A stretch of DNA of 64,000 nt from Nocardia cyriacigeorgica (GTDB lineage: Bacteria; Actinomycetota; Actinomycetes; Mycobacteriales; Mycobacteriaceae). The notes beneath the pieces were generated by a model. The model saw nothing but the letters and a program-made list of their open reading frames with translations, was not told the origin of the DNA and did not search any database. Positions within the stretch are counted from its first letter, which is position 1. Every line of letters begins with the position of its first letter. Of the stretch, positions 18,958 through 27,540 are shown piece after piece. Made by a program: the position numbers and the translations under genes. The DNA lies in the NCBI RefSeq assembly GCF_010868145.1, contig NZ_JAAGUY010000006.1:170967-234966 (forward strand), in the 5' to 3' direction.

Positions 18958-20181
18958 ATGGATACGACCATCCCGAGTCGGCACCCGGATTCACCGCGGG
19001 CTGTGCCCGGCCCAGGGCTGGGGATGCTCGCGCGAGCACTCGGTGTGCGCCCGCCGACAGCGGCGCAGTTTCGCGAGCTGGGTGAGGCGTTGAGTGTCGG
19101 TGACCGGCCGATGGACGAGCTGGTGGACTGGATGTACCGCGAAGGTATGGCGACCACTCGGCCGCTGTTCGAGCGAGCTCTGCGCGAAGGGATCGAGACG
19201 GTGCCGGAGGCGGCCGGACCGTTGCGTGCGTTCTTCGAGGCCGTCGAAAACGTTCCGGACTGGGTGGACTGGGGCAAGATCCGGCATGCCGAGCGCGTTT
19301 TCAGCAGCGGTGGCCGCGACGGCCTCTACGTTGCGCGTGATATGTCCTTCCTGGGTGGGTACTTGGCCTCGGGCTTCAACAAAACCCTCCTTCGCACAGG
19401 TGCTTTGGAAAAGGGGCCGGCCAAGCGGTTCGCTGAAACGACCCAATGGGCCATGGACGTGACCTCCACCGGTGGCATGCGGCCACTAGGGAGTGGCTAC
19501 CAGTCGACTGTGCATGTGCGGATGATCCACTCGATGGTCCGTCGTCATGTGGTCGCCCTTCCGGATTGGCGTGGCGACGAGTGGGGATTGCCGATCAATC
19601 AGACCGATATGGCGGCCACCTTGGTCGGTGCGTTGATCGCCCCCATGGTGGGGGCGATCGGCATGGGGCAACTGTTCACCCCGCGTGACGCCGAGGCCGC
19701 GGCGCACTTCACCCGTTATGTCGGCTGGGTGATGGGAGTGGAGGAACGCTTCCTGCCCAACAGCTTTCGTGACAGCGTCCGGATTCTTTATCACACGCTG
19801 ACCGCGATCACGAACCCTGACGAGACCTCACCGCAGCTGGCCCTTCCTATGCGCGACGAGCCATTGGGCTGGCATTACCGGCACCTGACCGGACTGCGCA
19901 GGCGCATCGCGCGTTCACAGCATCTATCGATCGCGACCATGTTTCTCGGGTCCGCCGCAATGCGGAAGCTGGGTCTGCCACCCAAGGTTGTGCCCTGGTA
20001 TCCCATGCTGCGAATACCGGTGAACCTCGGTCGGTCGATCTGGGCCAGGGTCGTCCCCGGCCGATTCGATCGAGCCGCCGCGCGGGGTCGCGCGGCGCAG
20101 GTGGCATTCATTCGCACCTTGACAGGCAACGAGACCGCCGTGATCGGCGACTCCGCCCAGCACCTCGGGAAGGCCGCCTGA
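18958..20181 (+). CDS. Oxygenase MpaB / latex-clearing-protein family (DUF2236)
   Basis: 407 residues of the mostly helical DUF2236 fold shared by rubber oxygenase Lcp and fungal MpaB. The family's His-containing helix is seen as VRMIHSMVRRHV, preceded by a loop with Lys and Thr (FNKTLLRTG). These proteins bind b-type haem and oxidise polyprenoid or terpenoid chains; the actinomycete substrate is unknown. ATG at 18958 with AAAGGAGAG about eight bases upstream was chosen over the extended frame to 18877. No signal peptide is seen, unlike secreted Lcp. Confidence 0.85.
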   Translation: MDTTIPSRHPDSPRAVPGPGLGMLARALGVRPPTAAQFRELGEALSVGDRPMDELVDWMYREGMATTRPLFERALREGIETVPEAAGPLRAFFEAVENVPDWVDWGKIRHAERVFSSGGRDGLYVARDMSFLGGYLASGFNKTLLRTGALEKGPAKRFAETTQWAMDVTSTGGMRPLGSGYQSTVHVRMIHSMVRRHVVALPDWRGDEWGLPINQTDMAATLVGALIAPMVGAIGMGQLFTPRDAEAAAHFTRYVGWVMGVEERFLPNSFRDSVRILYHTLTAITNPDETSPQLALPMRDEPLGWHYRHLTGLRRRIARSQHLSIATMFLGSAAMRKLGLPPKVVPWYPMLRIPVNLGRSIWARVVPGRFDRAAARGRAAQVAFIRTLTGNETAVIGDSAQHLGKAA

Positions 20182-20311
20182 CCCGCTGCGTTGTCGATTC
20201 CACGTTCGCTCGTCGTGCCCAGGATGGGCGGGCAACACCCGAGAGGGCTGGGTCCGGCGAAAATACGACTTGTTGTAGTAGTCGGTGTCGCGATCGACTA
20301 GCGTTGGCGGG

Positions 20312-20662
20312 ATGGACCTGATCTACAACGTCGTAGTCGTCACTCATCTGCTCGGAATGGCTGCGGTGGTGGGCGGATATGCGGCCTCGCAGCCCGTGGT
20401 GTCGGAGCTGATGGTGTGGGGTGCGCGCCTGCAGCTGATCACCGGAATCATCCTGGTCGGGTTGGCCGAGTCGATCGACTCGCTGGACAAGGATCTGAAT
20501 ATGGTCAAGATCGGCGTCAAACTGGCCATCTCGGTCCTGGTCGCGGCCTTCGCGGAGATGAGCCGCGCCGATGCCAAGCGGGGCAAGGCCGTTCCGTGGA
20601 TGACCCACGCGGCGGGTGGGCTGGCGATCGTCAATGTGTTGATCGCCGCGCTCTGGACCTGA
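20312..20662 (+). CDS. Small four-helix membrane protein of unknown function
   Basis: 116 residues with four hydrophobic segments: MDLIYNVVVVTHLLGMAAVV, the LQLITGIILVGL region, VKIGVKLAISVLVAAF and the C-terminal LAIVNVLIAALWT. An acidic-basic loop (ESIDSLDKDLNMVK) lies between helices two and three. Similar small proteins are widespread in actinomycetes without known function. ATG at 20312; a strong terminator follows immediately. Confidence 0.8.
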   Translation: MDLIYNVVVVTHLLGMAAVVGGYAASQPVVSELMVWGARLQLITGIILVGLAESIDSLDKDLNMVKIGVKLAISVLVAAFAEMSRADAKRGKAVPWMTHAAGGLAIVNVLIAALWT

Positions 20663-20675
20663 TGTCGTCGTCGCG

Positions 20676-20710
20676 AGTTCTCGGTGCCGGGATGGCCGGC
20701 ACCGAGAACT
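20676..20710. terminator. Bidirectional hairpin between convergent genes
   Basis: AGTTCTCGGTGCCGG / CCGGCACCGAGAACT, 15-bp perfect arms with a five-base loop, 14 bases after the membrane-protein stop and seven bases past the DyP stop on the other strand. Confidence 0.75.
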
Positions 20711-20716
20711 GTGCGG

Positions 20717-21928
20717 TCAGGACTCGAACAGGCTCTGGCCGATGTACCCGCCCGGCGTCCGGACCCCGGGTGGGATGACGAAGACCGCCGAACCCACCGG
20801 GATCGTCCACACATTCAGTGCGTCGAACTCCGCCAGCCGCTGCTGCACCGGCAGGAACTGGGTCGTCACATCGCGCTGGTAGGCGGTGAACAATAGACCG
20901 GAGTTGGAGGTCTCGCCCGGGCGCGGAGGATCGTCGTAGTTGTAACCGCGCCTCAGGAAACGCTCACCGTCATGGGTGTGATGGGCGCGCGCGATATGTG
21001 ACGAGGGTGGGATCACCGGAATTCCGTTGGCATCGACGGCCGTGAAATCCGGCTCGTCGAACTCGGAACTTCCGGTCAGCGGCGCGCCGTTGGACACTCG
21101 CCGACCGACGGTGAGTTCCCTACCGTCGGGATCGATTTCGTCCCAGCTGTCCAGCGCCATCGCGATCCGCCGCAACACCAGCGACGTCCCGCCCGCGAGC
21201 CAGGGCTGTGCGGCACCGTCGTCCCACACCAGCCGATCGAAATCCGGTGTGCCCGCAGCGAGGTTCACCGTGCCGTCGACCTGGCCCATCAGATTGCGCG
21301 GGGTCGTGCCGGGTGCGGCATCGCGGAATCCACGCTGGACCCAGCGCACCGACACCAGCGACGTCACGCTCTTGCACAGCACCCGCACCGCATGTGACAC
21401 CGCTGTCGACTCCTCGGCGCAGATCTGCAGTAGCAGATCGCCATCCCCGTAGGCGGGCTCGAGCCGGTCTATGGCGAACGGCGGCAAAGGCTGCAACCAG
21501 TCCGGACGTCGCCCGGCCAATCCGGCCACCTCGAACACCCGCGGCCCGAACCCGACGGTGACGGTGAGCCGCGACGGACGGTGTGCGAGCTCCGGTTCGG
21601 TATCGCCCAGTGCCGGACGACCGGCGGTCAGCCGTGCCGCGTCCTCGGTCCAGATCTTCAGGATGCCGACGATGTCGTCACGATCGGTATCCGGCCGAAG
21701 ATCCAGCGCAACGAACGCGGCGTGTGCGGGTGGCGCCGTAGCGATGCCGGACTGATGTTCGCCGTAGAACGGTTCGACCGCGGCCGCCACCGGTTCGGTG
21801 TGGTCGCGGCTGCTGGAGAACGCGGCCGCCCCGAGGCCGAGACCGGCGACACCCGCGGCGGCGGCACCGCCACCGAGCAGGCGCCGCCGGTTCAGCCGCG
21901 CGGAGCGGGCGCGGACCGGATCAGCCAC
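20717..21928 (-). CDS. DyP-type haem peroxidase, Tat-exported (EfeB-like)
   Basis: 403 residues from GTG at 21928. A twin-arginine signal (NRRRLLGGGAAAAG) sends the folded haem protein out of the cytoplasm. The DyP signature GQVDG (GxxDG) with its catalytic Asp is present, as are a His-rich HIARAHH segment likely to supply the haem ligand and a downstream Arg region. Such enzymes oxidise dyes and phenols; EfeB relatives serve iron uptake. The chosen start overlaps the PCuAC stop by eight bases and gives a normal Tat n-region; a GTG at 22003 would add 25 residues. No EfeU/EfeO is next to it. Confidence 0.9.
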   Translation of the reverse strand: MADPVRARSARLNRRRLLGGGAAAAGVAGLGLGAAAFSSSRDHTEPVAAAVEPFYGEHQSGIATAPPAHAAFVALDLRPDTDRDDIVGILKIWTEDAARLTAGRPALGDTEPELAHRPSRLTVTVGFGPRVFEVAGLAGRRPDWLQPLPPFAIDRLEPAYGDGDLLLQICAEESTAVSHAVRVLCKSVTSLVSVRWVQRGFRDAAPGTTPRNLMGQVDGTVNLAAGTPDFDRLVWDDGAAQPWLAGGTSLVLRRIAMALDSWDEIDPDGRELTVGRRVSNGAPLTGSSEFDEPDFTAVDANGIPVIPPSSHIARAHHTHDGERFLRRGYNYDDPPRPGETSNSGLLFTAYQRDVTTQFLPVQQRLAEFDALNVWTIPVGSAVFVIPPGVRTPGGYIGQSLFES

Positions 21929-22487
21929 CGTGCGCCGGCGCCGCGGCGCCGTCCCCGTGATCGCCGCCGGGCTCGTAATTCTCCTGGTTGCCGGGGAAGT
22001 CACGCACCTGCGCGGTGAACGTGGTGGTCGAGCCGTCGTCGAAGGTGAGGGTGACCGGGGCTTCCGAGCCGGTCCGCAGCGGACCGTTCAACCCCATGAA
22101 CATGATGTGATTACCGCCGGGCTCCAGGTCGAGCTCGCCGTTGGCCGGAATGGCGAACCCGCCGGGCTTCGGGCGCATGACCTTGACGCCGTCATCGCCG
22201 GTCACCACCTCGTGGAGTTCGACGGTGGCCGAGGCCGGACTGGCCGCCGACACCACGGTGACCGTCCGGTCGCTGCCATTGTGCAGCTGCCCGAACGCTG
22301 CCGACATGCCGCTGTCGGCAGCCTTGGCCCACTGCTCGGAAATCGTGACCGCGGCCGCCGAATCGGTGGGCGCGGCGGCGTCATCGGAGCAGCCGAGCAC
22401 CATCAGGGGTGCGGCGGCGACCAGGACGGTGGCGGCGGTGCGGCGTATGCGTGAGCGTACCGGGGGTGCCGAAATACGGTGGAACAC
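21921..22487 (-). CDS. PCu(A)C-family copper chaperone, lipoprotein
   Basis: 188 residues from GTG at 22487, preceded by AGGGAG at good spacing. The signal segment ends VLGC, a lipobox. The mature domain carries the copper-binding pattern: LHEVV, then KVMRP, then NHIMFMG, giving the usual His/Met ligands of periplasmic Cu(I) chaperones that feed cytochrome oxidase. A His/Asp-rich tail (GGDHGDGAAAPAHGG) may add metal sites. It lies upstream of and overlaps the DyP gene, so a shared extracytoplasmic metal or redox role is likely. Confidence 0.9.
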   Translation of the reverse strand: MFHRISAPPVRSRIRRTAATVLVAAAPLMVLGCSDDAAAPTDSAAAVTISEQWAKAADSGMSAAFGQLHNGSDRTVTVVSAASPASATVELHEVVTGDDGVKVMRPKPGGFAIPANGELDLEPGGNHIMFMGLNGPLRTGSEAPVTLTFDDGSTTTFTAQVRDFPGNQENYEPGGDHGDGAAAPAHGG

Positions 22488-22746
22488 GGGATCTCCCTGG
22501 GGGATTGATGTCTGGTTGGTGAGGTCGGCGGTAGCTCCCGGACCCGATCCGCGCCGTCGCGCAGGAACCGATGGCCTCCACGGTATTTCGGGACGCACGC
22601 CCGAAATCATGTGGCGCAGCCGAGGGCGGAGGCCGGCCGGCGTACCGGCGAGGCCTCGGCGCCGCGGACTCCGAGAGTGCGCATCGGCAATCCGCCCACA
22701 CGCGAGTCGATTCCGCGGTGCGCAGCGAGCGCAATGATCAGGGGAG

Positions 22747-23283
22747 CTACCAGGCCGAAGCCGGTGGCCCCCGGGTCCCGGCACCCGAAGTGAGCAGCGG
22801 CCGCGGTGGAATCAGCGGGTCCGCGCTGGTGGCAAGAGATCGTGGAGCCCACGGCGGCGGGGCTGCGAGCGCGGTACACAGCGCAGCCACCGCGCGGTGC
22901 ACACTCGACACTGCCCGCCGCGCAGCCTGTTCGGCACCGTGGATCAAGACGGCGCCGACGGGAATGGCGAGCAGGTGTGCGACCAGCATGATGGCTGCCG
23001 ACCCCGAGCCATGATGGTGGCCGGGCGCTGCGGTCAGGGCGAGGTGGCCGATGGCTTGCCCGGCGGTCAGCAGCAGCATCACCTGGGCCGAACCGGGCCG
23101 GACGGGCAGCGCGCGGGCAACCATGCCGATGAGCGCACACGCGCCGAGCAGCAACGTCACCGACGGGGACCCCGGTGTGACCACACCACCGCCGAGCGCG
23201 TGGGCGGCGATGCTCACCGCGCCGGAGGCAGAGCCGACGAACGCGCCCCGCAAGGAGGCGGCAGCCGACCCGGAAGAACGCAC
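22747..23283 (-). CDS. Membrane protein with His-rich loop, upstream of the copper chaperone
   Basis: 178 residues from GTG at 23283, with about four hydrophobic segments (VTLLLGACALIGMVARAL, MLLLTAGQAIGHLALTA, IMLVAHLLAIPVGAVLI) and a histidine cluster APGHHHGSG between the third and fourth. The tail is Pro/Arg-rich and probably cytoplasmic. I do not recognise a named family, but the pairing with PCuAC and DyP on the same strand suggests metal handling. A 259-base gap separates it from the chaperone. Confidence 0.65.
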   Translation of the reverse strand: MRSSGSAAASLRGAFVGSASGAVSIAAHALGGGVVTPGSPSVTLLLGACALIGMVARALPVRPGSAQVMLLLTAGQAIGHLALTAAPGHHHGSGSAAIMLVAHLLAIPVGAVLIHGAEQAARRAVSSVHRAVAALCTALAAPPPWAPRSLATSADPLIPPRPLLTSGAGTRGPPASAW

Positions 23284-23443
23284 CCACTCATACTACGGCC
23301 GGTCGTAGCCCTTCCGCTGCCCGGTGCGTGCCACGATCAGCTCTTGACGCCGGGGCCGCACACGCTGGATACTTCGGTCGCGATAGCTGTCAGGTATCAA
23401 TTGCTTCACTATCAGACGAGAATTCGTTATCGGAGTGGGCATC

Positions 23444-23719
23444 ATGGTCCTTCACGCAGTCCACGAGTTCGTCGCCCAAGTAGCGGATCCCACGCCACAG
23501 GCGCCGCCGATCTCCGCGCAGATCGATGAACTCGTTCGCTATTTCACCTGGTTCGTCCTGCTGTCGGGCGTTCTCGGCATCACGGTCGCGGGTGGACGTT
23601 TCGCCTGGGAGAAGTGGAACAACGGGTCGCTGGCCTCACCGAAGATGGTCGTCGGCGGCATGCTCGGCGGCGTCGTCGCCACCAGCGCGGGCACGCTGAT
23701 GAACTCCCTGATCGGCTGA
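23444..23719 (+). CDS. Small two-helix membrane protein
   Basis: 91 residues from ATG at 23444, with GGAG eight bases upstream; GTG at 23435 is an alternative. Two hydrophobic segments, FTWFVLLSGVLGITVAGG and VVGGMLGGVVATSAGTLM, flank a short basic loop (RFAWEKWNNGS). This hairpin layout recalls small TrbC/VirB2-like or other ICE-associated proteins, but no conjugation gene is nearby. The gene stands alone after a fairly AT-rich upstream region. Confidence 0.7.
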   Translation: MVLHAVHEFVAQVADPTPQAPPISAQIDELVRYFTWFVLLSGVLGITVAGGRFAWEKWNNGSLASPKMVVGGMLGGVVATSAGTLMNSLIG

Positions 23720-23805
23720 ACCCATCATGGGCTCGCCGTAGCGTTCACCGAATCTCCACAATTGGCCCCGGATCTCTCCACAGCCGCTGGCTAATGTAAC
23801 CCCGC

Positions 23806-24489
23806 ATGGAGCAGAGTGCGGCGCGCAGGATTCTGGTGGTCGACGATGAGATCACCATCGCCGAGTCGATCGGGGCCCGGCTGCGTGCGGAGGGGTTCGA
23901 GGTGGAACTCGCGCACGATGGCCCCGCTGCCGTCGTCGCCACCGACGCCGGTCGACCCGACCTGGTCGTGCTCGACGTGATGCTGCCCGGTTTCGACGGG
24001 CTAGAGGTCTGCCGACGCATCCAGGCCACTCGGCCGGTACCGGTCCTGATGCTGACCGCTCGCACCGAGGAGACCGATCAGCTGGTCGGGCTCGGTGTCG
24101 GTGCCGACGACTACCTCACCAAACCGTTCTCGATGCGCATTCTCACCGCCCGCGTGCACGCACTGTTGCGGCGGGCGGAGCGGTCCGCCGACCAGGACGG
24201 CGCCGCCCTCCTGGTCGGTGATCTGCGCATCGACCTGGACGAGCGGCGGGTATGGCGGGCAGGTGTCGAAACCCAGCTCACACCGCTCGAGTTCGACCTG
24301 CTGGCCCGGCTGGCGCGGCGACCGCGGGCAGTGCTCGCCCGGGAACGTCTGCTGGAAGAGGTATGGGATTGGGCTGATGCGGCAGGAAGTCGCGCGGTCG
24401 ACAGCCACATCAAAGCCTTGCGGCGCAAGCTTGGCGCCGACCTCATCCGCACCGTGCACGGTGTCGGCTATGCCCTGGAAGCCCGATGA
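23806..24489 (+). CDS. OmpR-family response regulator
   Basis: 227 residues: a receiver domain with the acidic pair VVDDE, phosphoacceptor Asp in LVVLDVMLPG, Thr in MLTAR and Lys in LTKPFS, followed by a winged-helix domain ending RTVHGVGYALEAR. It is the first gene of a three-gene set; its stop overlaps the histidine-kinase start (ATGA). Confidence 0.95.
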   Translation: MEQSAARRILVVDDEITIAESIGARLRAEGFEVELAHDGPAAVVATDAGRPDLVVLDVMLPGFDGLEVCRRIQATRPVPVLMLTARTEETDQLVGLGVGADDYLTKPFSMRILTARVHALLRRAERSADQDGAALLVGDLRIDLDERRVWRAGVETQLTPLEFDLLARLARRPRAVLARERLLEEVWDWADAAGSRAVDSHIKALRRKLGADLIRTVHGVGYALEAR

Positions 24490-25553
24490 GTGCGTCATCG
24501 AAGGCACCGGAGCCCGCCACCGTTGCGCGACGATTGCGGCAGGCGACGACCTGGGTGTCCGACACGCTGCCGCGTCCGCTGGATCCGGTGCGCTCGATCA
24601 AGCTCAAACTGGCGATCCTGATGCTCGGCGCGGCGGGTGTCGCGTTCGGGTACTTCCGATGGCAGATCGGCTGGCTGCCACCGCTCACCACCCTTGCCGC
24701 CACCGCGATCGCGTTGGTCACCTCGCAATTCCTGGCGCACGGCATCACCCGGCCACTGCGGGAGATGACCGCGGCGGCCAAGGGGATGGCCCACGGTGAT
24801 TACAGCAAGCGGGTGCGGGCGAGTTCGCGCGATGAGGTCGGTGAGCTGGCCGAGGCGTTCAACCAGATGGCGGCAGATCTGTCCGCCGCCGACCGGCAGC
24901 GTCGCGAGCTGATCGCCAATGTCTCTCATGAACTGCGCACACCCGTGACGGCGCTCAACGCGTTGCTGGAGAACCTGGTCGACGGTGTCTCCGAACCCGA
25001 TCCACGGACACTGCGCACGGCGCTGGCCCAGACCGAACGACTCGGCCTGCTCGTCACCGAACTGCTGGATCTGTCCAGTATCGAAGCCGGCGCGATTCCG
25101 CTGGATCGCGAGCGGTTCCCGATCGAGCCGCTGCTGACCGAAGTGGTGGCCGAAGCCGAGGTCACGGCCGCCGCCCTCGGCCGCGGTGTGCGGTTCCGTA
25201 CCGACGTGCATCCCGGTGCGGTGCCGGTGTTCGCCGACCGCGCACGCCTGCATCAAGTGCTGCTCAATCTGCTCGACAATGCCGCCCGACACGGTCCGGC
25301 CGGTGGTGAGGTGTGTATCGAGGTCAGCGGCGAACAGGACCGCGTCGTCATCGACGTCGGCGACGACGGTCCCGGCATCCCGGCTGCCGAACGCGCCCAC
25401 ATCTTCGACCGATTCACGCGCGGCGGCCGTACCGACGGCGGCGGCACCGGCCTCGGCCTCGCCATCGCCCGCTGGGTCGTCGACCTGCACGGCGGCACTA
25501 TCGCCGTCACCGATCCCGGCTCCCGTATCCGAGTGGTCCTGCCCGGCCACTGA
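24486..25553 (+). CDS. Sensor histidine kinase
   Basis: 355 residues: two adjacent membrane segments near residues 45-85, a HAMP linker (ITRPLREMTAAAKGM), the HisKA helix with phospho-His in NVSHELRTP, and an ATPase domain with NLLDNAARHG, DDGPGIP and GTGLGLAIARW. The extracytoplasmic part is almost absent, so it probably senses a membrane or intracellular signal. Cognate to the preceding regulator by four-base overlap. Confidence 0.95.
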   Translation: MSASSKAPEPATVARRLRQATTWVSDTLPRPLDPVRSIKLKLAILMLGAAGVAFGYFRWQIGWLPPLTTLAATAIALVTSQFLAHGITRPLREMTAAAKGMAHGDYSKRVRASSRDEVGELAEAFNQMAADLSAADRQRRELIANVSHELRTPVTALNALLENLVDGVSEPDPRTLRTALAQTERLGLLVTELLDLSSIEAGAIPLDRERFPIEPLLTEVVAEAEVTAAALGRGVRFRTDVHPGAVPVFADRARLHQVLLNLLDNAARHGPAGGEVCIEVSGEQDRVVIDVGDDGPGIPAAERAHIFDRFTRGGRTDGGGTGLGLAIARWVVDLHGGTIAVTDPGSRIRVVLPGH

Positions 25554-25624
25554 TCCGTACCGACCACCACCCCGGACCGACCCGGTCCCGGGGCCATCCC
25601 GCACACCCGCAGAAGGGGACACCC

Positions 25625-27532
25625 ATGCCCACAGAACCCGATTCGGAATCGTCGGACCAGCCGGCACCGGAGGCGTCGAACGAGAAAGCGACGGCGGCCG
25701 ACAGCTCCGCGGTGATCGCCGGCCCTGTGACGGAGAAGTCGGAGGTCCCTGCGGTGCGGGTCTCCGGCGCGGGCCGACCGGTAGGTGAGTCGGTGGCCGC
25801 GACGTCGTCGACCACGGAGGGCGCAGGTCCCACGTCGGTGTGGGCCGACCCCAGCACTCGGGCTCACCCTGCGCCACCGCCGGCTGGTGTCCTGATCACA
25901 CCACCACCGAGTTCCCGCCCGCCGACAACTCCTATGCCACAGATGGCCGCGCCGAAACCGCCGCCGAAGTGGCGCAGGGTCGCCCAGCCCGTGGGATTGA
26001 TTCCCGCAGCGGCCATCTCGGGTGTGGCCGCCGCCATCTTGATCCCCACCGATCGGCCCGGCGTCGGCTGGCTTCTCGCCGCAGGTGTCGTCGTAGCGGC
26101 GATCGTGACGGTCATCCACCGCTCGCAGCGGAAACCGATAGGCAACGCCGCTCGGGTGAACAGCGCTGCACCTGCCAGTCGTGCTGAGGCCAAGGCATCG
26201 GCCGATGGGGCGTCCGCTGCGCGTCCGGCCCCGCCCACTGACGGGACCAGCGCATCCGATGCGGGTTCAGCGACGCCCGATATGGCATCGGCTTCCGTGG
26301 CGGCGTCAGCGCTCCGTGGCTGGGGGAGCGGTCGTATCTGGTGGACGGTGTTGGCGTTGGCGCTGGTGTCGGTGGGTACATTCCGGGCCGCCGGGTGGTT
26401 GTTCGTGCTGTGTGTTGTGGCGGCAGCGGCCGCTGGGTCCCTGGCGGCGGTGGGGCCGCGGTCGGTGTTCGGGTTGCGGTACGACCTCTTCGCGGTGCCG
26501 GTCGAGGCGGTGCGAAGCCTGCCGTGGGTCTATGCGGGTGCGCGACACGTGCAAGGACCGGTGCGGGCGCGTGGGGTGCGGGTGGCCGGGTCGGTGGTGG
26601 CCACGGTGTTGTTGCTCGCGGTGTTCGTTCCGCTGCTCGGTAGTGCGGATGCGACGTTCGCCCGGTTGGTCGAGAGTCTCGTGCCGACCATCGATTCCGC
26701 GGCTGTATCACAGTGGATCCTGATGTTCGTTCTCGCTGGGCTCGGCACCGTCGGCGCGTTGTATGTGATCGCCGGACCGCCCCGCCGAGCTGCCTCCGAT
26801 GCACCCGACACCGGCCGGCATCTGCGTCGCACCGAATGGGCGCTACCGGTAGCCGCGCTGACCGCACTGTTCGCGGTCTTCGTGACCGTGCAGTTCGTCG
26901 CCTTGTTCGGTGGTGACGGCTACGTTCAGCGCACCGCGGGCCTCACCTATGCCGAATACGCGCGCAGCGGCTTCTGGCAGCTGTCGACCGTTACCATCCT
27001 CACCCTTGCGGTGATCGCGGTCGTACTGCGCTGGGCCGCACGGGATTCAGCGCAGGATCGACTGTGGCTGCGAATCTTGCTGTCCGCGGTCACGGTGCTG
27101 TCGCTGATCATCGTGGCCTCGGCGATCGGTCGGATGTGGACCTACCAGCAGGCCTACGGGTTCACCGTGCTGCGGGTGCTGGTGCTGACGTGCGAGCTGT
27201 GGATCGGGTCGGTCTATCTGCTGGTCCTGCTCGCGGTGCTACGGCTGCGGTACCGGAGGCTCGGCCGTGCGGCCGTTGGCACCGCGATGATGACGCTGTT
27301 CGCGCTCGCGATCCTGGATCCGGAACGTCTTGTCGCGGACAAGAACATCGACCGCTGGCAGGCCGGGCACGAACTCGACGCCGAGTACCTGAGCGGCCTG
27401 TCCACCGACATTCTGCCCGCCACCGATCGGTTGCCGGCAGGCCTGCGGGCTTCCATCGCCGACCCCCTCCGTGACCGGGTGCCCGCCGACACCTGGCGCA
27501 GCTGGAACCTGTCGCGATCGGCCGCCCGATGA
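25625..27532 (+). CDS. DUF4153/DUF4173-type membrane protein
   Basis: 635 residues from ATG at 25625 (GAAGGGG upstream); the frame open to 25313 overlaps the kinase and was rejected. The first 190 residues are low-complexity Pro/Ala/Ser-rich and probably disordered, apart from one membrane pair near 125-160. The rest holds about ten hydrophobic segments with the DUF4153-like patch LLAVFVPLLGSADATFARL, a family known only by its membrane fold. It lies 71 bases after the kinase on the same strand and may be the target or an accessory of the two-component system. Confidence 0.8.
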   Translation: MPTEPDSESSDQPAPEASNEKATAADSSAVIAGPVTEKSEVPAVRVSGAGRPVGESVAATSSTTEGAGPTSVWADPSTRAHPAPPPAGVLITPPPSSRPPTTPMPQMAAPKPPPKWRRVAQPVGLIPAAAISGVAAAILIPTDRPGVGWLLAAGVVVAAIVTVIHRSQRKPIGNAARVNSAAPASRAEAKASADGASAARPAPPTDGTSASDAGSATPDMASASVAASALRGWGSGRIWWTVLALALVSVGTFRAAGWLFVLCVVAAAAAGSLAAVGPRSVFGLRYDLFAVPVEAVRSLPWVYAGARHVQGPVRARGVRVAGSVVATVLLLAVFVPLLGSADATFARLVESLVPTIDSAAVSQWILMFVLAGLGTVGALYVIAGPPRRAASDAPDTGRHLRRTEWALPVAALTALFAVFVTVQFVALFGGDGYVQRTAGLTYAEYARSGFWQLSTVTILTLAVIAVVLRWAARDSAQDRLWLRILLSAVTVLSLIIVASAIGRMWTYQQAYGFTVLRVLVLTCELWIGSVYLLVLLAVLRLRYRRLGRAAVGTAMMTLFALAILDPERLVADKNIDRWQAGHELDAEYLSGLSTDILPATDRLPAGLRASIADPLRDRVPADTWRSWNLSRSAAR

Positions 27533-27540
27533 CGGGCGGT

